6,300 nucleotides of DNA from Candidatus Woesearchaeota archaeon (GTDB lineage: Archaea > Nanobdellota > Nanobdellia > Woesearchaeales > GW2011-AR4), in assembly GCA_016185815.1 (NCBI GenBank), contig JACPMT010000050.1, forward strand, positions 1-6,300, in the 5' to 3' direction. The translations under genes were made by a program, and so were the position numbers. Shown piece after piece: positions 6,115 to 6,300 of this stretch (position 1 is the first letter of the stretch; the number at the start of each line of letters is the position of its first letter). Below the pieces are notes generated by a model. That model was given only the letters and a program-made list of their open reading frames with translations, had not been told where the DNA came from and ran no database searches.

Positions 6115-6122
6115 TTTATATA
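6115..6122 (-). promoter_or_regulatory. TATA box of hef
   Basis: TATATAAA on the minus strand is centred 26-27 nt before the hef ATG at 6092, and CTCTCTTTTCCT precedes that ATG with no Shine-Dalgarno match. This is the best TATA match in the window and fits a leaderless hef transcript separate from the upstream gene. Confidence 0.6.
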
Positions 6123-6123
6123 G

Positions 6124-6147
6124 TTTATTAAAATATAAACATAAAAG
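6124..6147 (-). terminator. Possible T-rich terminator after the right-edge gene
   Basis: Directly after the stop at 6149-6151, the minus strand reads GCTTTTATGTTTATATTTTA, a T-rich run ahead of the hef TATA box. It could end transcription of the upstream gene, but AT-rich intergenic sequence alone could look the same. Confidence 0.3.
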
Positions 6148-6148
6148 C

Positions 6149-6300
6149 TTATTTGGCGGCTTCAACAGTCAAAGTTGCCTTTTTTACTCCGGATGAAGGC
6201 CACCAAGACGTTATTTTTGTTTCATCTTTCATCGTGAATTCCCGTGTTATTGGCTGCTCGCCTTTTAATTTATAATTTATATCCTGGAAGGGGCCTTTTA
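6149..6300 (-). CDS. 3' end of an unidentified gene, possibly a beta-rich surface protein (partial)
   Basis: On the minus strand a frame open from the window edge ends at TAA (6149-6151) and gives 49 residues. It holds alternating polar/hydrophobic stretches: INYKLKG, ITREFTMKD, then TSWWPSSGVKKATLTVEAAK at the end. Such a closing strand (x-x-x-L-T-V-x) is common in Ig-like or CARDB-like beta-sandwich domains of extracellular archaeal proteins, but the fragment is too short to assign. The end of translation lies 56 nt before the hef start in the same direction; hef has its own TATA box, so a shared operon is not required. The reading as a gene end is supported by the good frame and the AT-rich gap that follows. 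Confidence 0.55.
   Translation of the reverse strand, partial: KGPFQDINYKLKGEQPITREFTMKDETKITSWWPSSGVKKATLTVEAAK

Noticed and set aside
1..6300. CRISPR array, tRNA/rRNA genes, tandem repeats
   Set aside because: No regularly spaced repeats, tRNA-like cloverleaf with a T-arm consensus, or rRNA-like conserved stretches were seen by eye.

Overview
The window looks like a compact, AT-rich archaeal genome segment, most likely from a DPANN-type archaeon (Woesearchaeota/Pacearchaeota-like), though the lineage is inferred and not proven. Four signs point to archaea: a Hef/FANCM-type helicase with a C-terminal XPF nuclease domain, an archaeal UPF0292-type Toprim protein, TATA-like boxes centred about 26-27 nt upstream of start codons (mostly leaderless genes), and very short or overlapping gene junctions.

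Layout from left to right. Positions 1-159 hold an open frame cut by the window edge that resembles the C-terminal end of a DDE transposase, with a perfect 9-bp inverted repeat near its end. Positions 185-541 (+) encode a small Toprim protein whose last 15 nt overlap, tail to tail, an M48-family HtpX protease on the minus strand (527-1423). That htpX lies 1 nt downstream of lemA (1425-1979, minus), so the two form a lemA-htpX operon. A divergent intergenic region of about 106 nt separates lemA from a second, distinct htpX homologue on the plus strand (2086-2937). This second htpX converges with a 4-nt overlap on a four-TM membrane protein of unknown function with a highly charged tail (2934-3830, minus). 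Next is a 736-residue Hef helicase/nuclease (3882-6092, minus). At the right edge is the 3' end of another minus-strand gene (6149-6300), perhaps a beta-rich surface protein.

Functionally there are two themes. The centre is a membrane protein quality-control cluster: two integral-membrane zinc metalloproteases plus LemA, arranged around one divergent promoter region. On the right is a stalled-fork/branched-DNA processing enzyme (Hef). Its nuclease domain keeps the acidic and lysine residues of the XPF active site but has Ile in place of the Arg of the ERK signature. I do not see a clearly new multi-gene system. The most interesting items are the altered Hef nuclease motif, the paired but non-identical HtpX proteases, the shared-stop overlaps, and the uncharacterised membrane protein.
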